Assembly (NCBI GenBank): GCA_001599355.1
Contig: BCGQ01000010.1
Coordinates: 310,001 to 374,000, forward strand
Source of the DNA: Nakazawaea peltata
Lineage: Eukaryota > Ascomycota > Pichiomycetes > Alaninales > Pachysolenaceae
Direction: 5' to 3'
DNA: 64,000 nucleotides
How positions within the stretch are numbered: the stretch's first letter is position 1; each line of letters opens with the position of its first letter. The notes below the pieces were generated by a model. It was not told where the DNA came from. It ran no database searches and saw nothing but the letters and a program-made list of their open reading frames with translations. Shown one piece after another: positions 61,468 through 64,000 of this stretch. A program made the position numbers and the translations under genes.

Positions 61468-61857
61468 CGCAAAAGGTATCTTCACCACTTATCTCTTATC
61501 CCCTTGCTTGCTCTCTTTAAACTAAAACTCTTGTTTATTTTCTGCTTTCCTCGGGGGTGCTTTTTTTTCCTTTCGAAGCACGTCAATCAAGCTTGATTAA
61601 TTGATATTTTGCTAATGGTAACCCCCCAACACTACAAGAAAGGTGATAGTTATTTAATTTCTATTGAGTAAATATAAGAAGCCATAATTAAATTACTGTT
61701 GAAGCAGTAAGATGCAAAAAAAGTATATAAGTTTGAGTAAGAAATATTGCAAAATCAGCTGTTTATGAGGAGAGACCCTTGGAACATGACAGAGTCTTAC
61801 CACACAGCTTTTGAAGCGTAGTAGAAGAGAAATAAATTAGAGAGAATTGATCTATGT
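61468..61857. other. Spacer between GTPase gene and PIR gene
   Basis: This 390-base region upstream of the GTPase gene and downstream of the PIR gene holds a short T run near 61561-61570. I see no gene or distinct motif in it. Confidence 0.6.
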
Positions 61858-62715
61858 TTAACAGTCGATCAACTCAACAACATTGAACTTAACAGGAACA
61901 CATTGAGCACCAATGGACTCATCGTACAAGTTGTAGAAGGTACCACTCAAACATTGGTAGAAAAGATCGTTGTCACCAAGGGCCAAGTTTCCTTCTTCAG
62001 TGATAGACCATCCAACAGCGTAGATAGCACCGGCTTGTGGGACTGGGTCGAATTGGAATTGGTGGTTGGCGACAATGGATCCGATTCTACCAGCAGAGTC
62101 GGTCAAAATGGAGTTCTTCAAAGTCATGGACAAGGTACCTTCGGCGTTACAAGCGACCTGGTCGACAGAGTCGGAACCGGAGGAAGCGGAGTCGGTAGCT
62201 TGGACTTGACCGTCAGTGATTTGGGAAGCACCTGCAGCGGTGGCAGTGGTAGCTTGGATTTGACCGTCACCGATTTGAGTAACAGCATTGGCGGTAGCGG
62301 TGGTAGCTTGGATTTGACCATCACCAATTTGGGTGACTACTTGCAGAGTAGCAGTAGTAGCTTGAATTTGACCGTCACCAATTTGAGAGACAACTTCAGC
62401 AGTCTTCTTGGTGGCAGTAGTAGCTTGGATTTGACCGTCGCCAATTTGAGTGACTACTTGCAGAGTAGCAGTGGTAGCTTGAATTTGACCATCACCAATT
62501 TGAGTGACAACATCTCTCTTATCCAAAGAAGCGGAAGCAGATGTGACTGGAGAAATGGCAATAGCGAAAGAAGCAGTGTAGTCAGTGACAGCACCACTTG
62601 GAGCAGTACCACTTGGGGTCAAAGTAGACCATGGTTCAGAAGGAACGTAAGCAGCATAAGCTTGAGAGCTGGTCAAACCAAGGGCCAATAAAGCGGAAAC
62701 TAATTTGTATTGCAT
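61858..62715 (-). CDS. PIR-family cell-wall protein
   Basis: This is a covalently linked cell-wall protein of 285 residues. The signal peptide is residues 1-21 (ending AYA), a Kex2 site LDKR ends at residue 67, and six PIR repeats of type [13 protein letters not shown] span residues 71-175 (the sixth, [12 protein letters not shown], is divergent). The C-terminal domain has the four conserved cysteines (Cys189, YQC, AQC and the terminal DC) and the family motif [23 protein letters not shown] repeats attach to beta-1,3-glucan through an alkali-labile Gln ester. In two repeats the spacer has CTG where the others have GCN alanine, in line with CTG as Ala. Confidence 0.95.
   Translation of the reverse strand: MQYKLVSALLALGLTSSQAYAAYVPSEPWSTLTPSGTAPSGAVTDYTASFAIAISPVTSASASLDKRDVVTQIGDGQIQATTATLQVVTQIGDGQIQATTATKKTAEVVSQIGDGQIQATTATLQVVTQIGDGQIQATTATANAVTQIGDGQIQATTATAAGASQITDGQVQATDSASSGSDSVDQVACNAEGTLSMTLKNSILTDSAGRIGSIVANHQFQFDPVPQAGAIYAVGWSITEEGNLALGDNDLFYQCLSGTFYNLYDESIGAQCVPVKFNVVELIDC
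62191..62505 (-). repeat. PIR tandem repeats within the coding sequence
   Basis: Six in-frame units of about 14-20 codons sit within the PIR gene. The GC-balanced repeats also open a 262-codon antisense frame (61903-62691) that is an artefact of this repetition. Confidence 0.85.
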
Positions 62716-63657
62716 TATGATTGTTGCTAAAACTTTGAAATGTTTGGATCTATCAGTTTCTTGTATTAGTCGTTGATATTTATTCTAATTAAACTTAGTC
62801 AAAGACAGTTATTTGAAGTCATATTTATATTGTCTCAAGTTGATTCCACGAAATCAATCAACCTCACCCCTAACTTATTAATAGAAACAACTTAGAGCGT
62901 ATGCGAGTAATTTAACCCTCGCAAACAATACATTTACAACTCTAATAATCTATATATAGCCCATTTACAGTTTACCAGAGGGTTTCCTCGAAGTTGGCTA
63001 AACTTTGAGTGCAAATAATTAGCGCACAATAGACTAAATTCAATATCTTCTTCGGGCCCACCCCAGTCAGGGGTTAAAGGCTTGCAAAATGCTTCGATCT
63101 GCAAGACTTCATGCGCGCAAGCTTATTTCTCGCAAACTTTTTTTTAGAAGTGAACGGTTTAGCCGGGGCTTCCCTTGCGCGAGCTATTGTATTTTGAGGT
63201 GGAGGCTGGTGGCTTGAGGGAGCGATTTCAGCGTATATTTCCCAATGGAGCAAAATGTCAACAAAGATCATTACATTTCTTAATTAGGATATGTAATGAC
63301 GACATTAAAACGGTGTCGGAATTTGAGGGGGCTTGATTTAATGATCCGAGATGTGGAGTGCATTGCAGGTAAATCAATACCAAGCCATCTGACAACCATC
63401 AGTTCTTGGTTGATCTAGGTCCCCTAATGCTTCATCTTACAGTTTTAACGGGCTAGTTTGTCTTGGCTTAGACACACCTTCTCTTTAAAAGCCTCTGATT
63501 CTCAACCGTTGCCAGGATATACTACAGTTCGATTGCATTGCATGGCAGGACATTGACTAAATTCAAAAATAGAAACATGCTACAGCAGTGAAATCAACTG
63601 AAATCATGTACAAAAACTTATATTTATTAAGGGAAATCAGTTTGCACCATCACAGAA
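62716..63657. other. PIR promoter and STI1 3' region
   Basis: This 942-base spacer has an imperfect hairpin (ACCAAG at 63379-63384 pairing with CTTGGT at 63405-63410, with inner CTGA/TCAG). No ORF longer than chance is believable. Nothing else stands out. Confidence 0.55.
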
Positions 63658-64000
63658 TTAACGAGTTCTAATAATACCAGCAGCAACTAAGATGTTTACC
63701 TTCTTTGCAATATCCGGGTTCTTCATATGTTCTTGCAAGGCAGCTGGATTATCTCTGGCTTGTTGCAAAATGCTATTCATGATTGGGTCTTGTAAAATCT
63801 TGACAACTTCTGGATCTCTTGAAGCTCTTTCCAAAGTTTGTTCTTCGGTTTCACCAGCGGTAGATGAGAATCTTTGAGACATGGCCTTGTAGTTCAATTG
63901 ATCAATTTCCATGATAGACTTCTCGTCGTTCAAAGCAACAGCCTTTTCTCTGGCATCACTCAAGGTTTCAACAGCCTGGCTGAAATCTCTAGTCAGAATT
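63658..64000 (-). CDS. STI1: Hsp90 co-chaperone Sti1/Hop, C-terminal part (runs off the right edge)
   Basis: This is the last 113 codons of the TPR co-chaperone that links Hsp70 and Hsp90. It includes the end of TPR2B (AVETLSDAREKAVALND, EIDQLNYKAMSQRF) and the DP2 domain: ASRDPEVVKILQDPIMNSIL, ARDNPAALQEHMKNPDIAKK and the terminal ILVAAGIIRTR, matching Sti1 almost residue for residue. The frame is open to the edge, so the true start lies beyond the window. The CTG at the edge fits Ala (QIA in Sti1). Confidence 0.96.
   Translation of the reverse strand, partial: ILTRDFSQAVETLSDAREKAVALNDEKSIMEIDQLNYKAMSQRFSSTAGETEEQTLERASRDPEVVKILQDPIMNSILQQARDNPAALQEHMKNPDIAKKVNILVAAGIIRTR

Noticed and set aside
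61903-62691. 262-codon plus-strand frame over the PIR gene
   Set aside because: It is the antisense shadow of a tandemly repeated coding sequence; the sense frame has a signal peptide, Kex2 site and PIR motifs.
63379-63410. Imperfect hairpin downstream of STI1 as an RNA gene
   Set aside because: A single interrupted stem is common by chance and no further structure or box elements were found.

Overview
This window is nuclear DNA from a budding yeast (Saccharomycotina). Genes are compact and mostly intronless, with short intergenic gaps and T-rich, A-rich or polypyrimidine promoters. The three introns I found are small, lie close to the start codon, and have GTAAGT/GTGAGT donors with a CTAAC/TTAAC branch motif. 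The strongest signal is the genetic code. Where CTG codons fall in highly conserved motifs (glycine decarboxylase, Ca2+-ATPase, alkaline phosphatase, RPA1, J-protein, STI1), the family residue is alanine, not leucine or serine. This points to the CUG-Ala clade (Pachysolen tannophilus / Nakazawaea / Peterozyma; NCBI table 26). Translations made with the standard code show a wrong Leu at every CTG.

Left part (1-20 kb): the 5' end of an unknown minus-strand gene, GCV2, a WD40 protein of the DCAF7/AN11 family, an intron-bearing UBE2W-type E2, the vacuolar Ca2+-ATPase PMC1, COG7, RFA1, a KAP122-like karyopherin with a 5' intron, and a TEF1 (EF-1alpha) locus with nine N bases that all fall on third codon positions. 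Middle (20-45 kb): a small SP-rich ORF, a seven-beta-strand methyltransferase, TFA2, MCD4, TOP2, a CCDC124 homologue, a HAL4/HAL5-type kinase, a PHO8-like alkaline phosphatase, GPC1, MRPS5, a CAJ1/DJP1 J-protein, an RraA/HMG-aldolase-type protein and an F-box-like protein. Right part (45-64 kb): eIF3 subunit l, RPA34, BET2, a GRE2-type reductase, a nuclear-looking J-protein, SFH5, an MPDU1-like protein, an AIG2-type gamma-glutamylcyclotransferase with a 5' intron, a second PQ-loop protein, a small RRM-like protein, FMP42, an Arf-like GTPase with a large insert, a PIR cell-wall protein and the 3' end of STI1.

The genes are unrelated housekeeping functions, as is normal for a yeast chromosome arm. 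I see no transposon, virus-like element, CRISPR array or recognisable tRNA. Several genes (eIF3l, UBE2W, the MPDU1-like protein, perhaps the Arl8-like GTPase) belong to families that, as far as I recall, S. cerevisiae lacks, so this lineage keeps an older gene set. Possible regulatory signals are five TGACTCTG boxes upstream of GCV2, MluI/MCB boxes before RFA1, TOP2 and a J-protein gene, and a CACGTG site between the phosphatase and GPC1.
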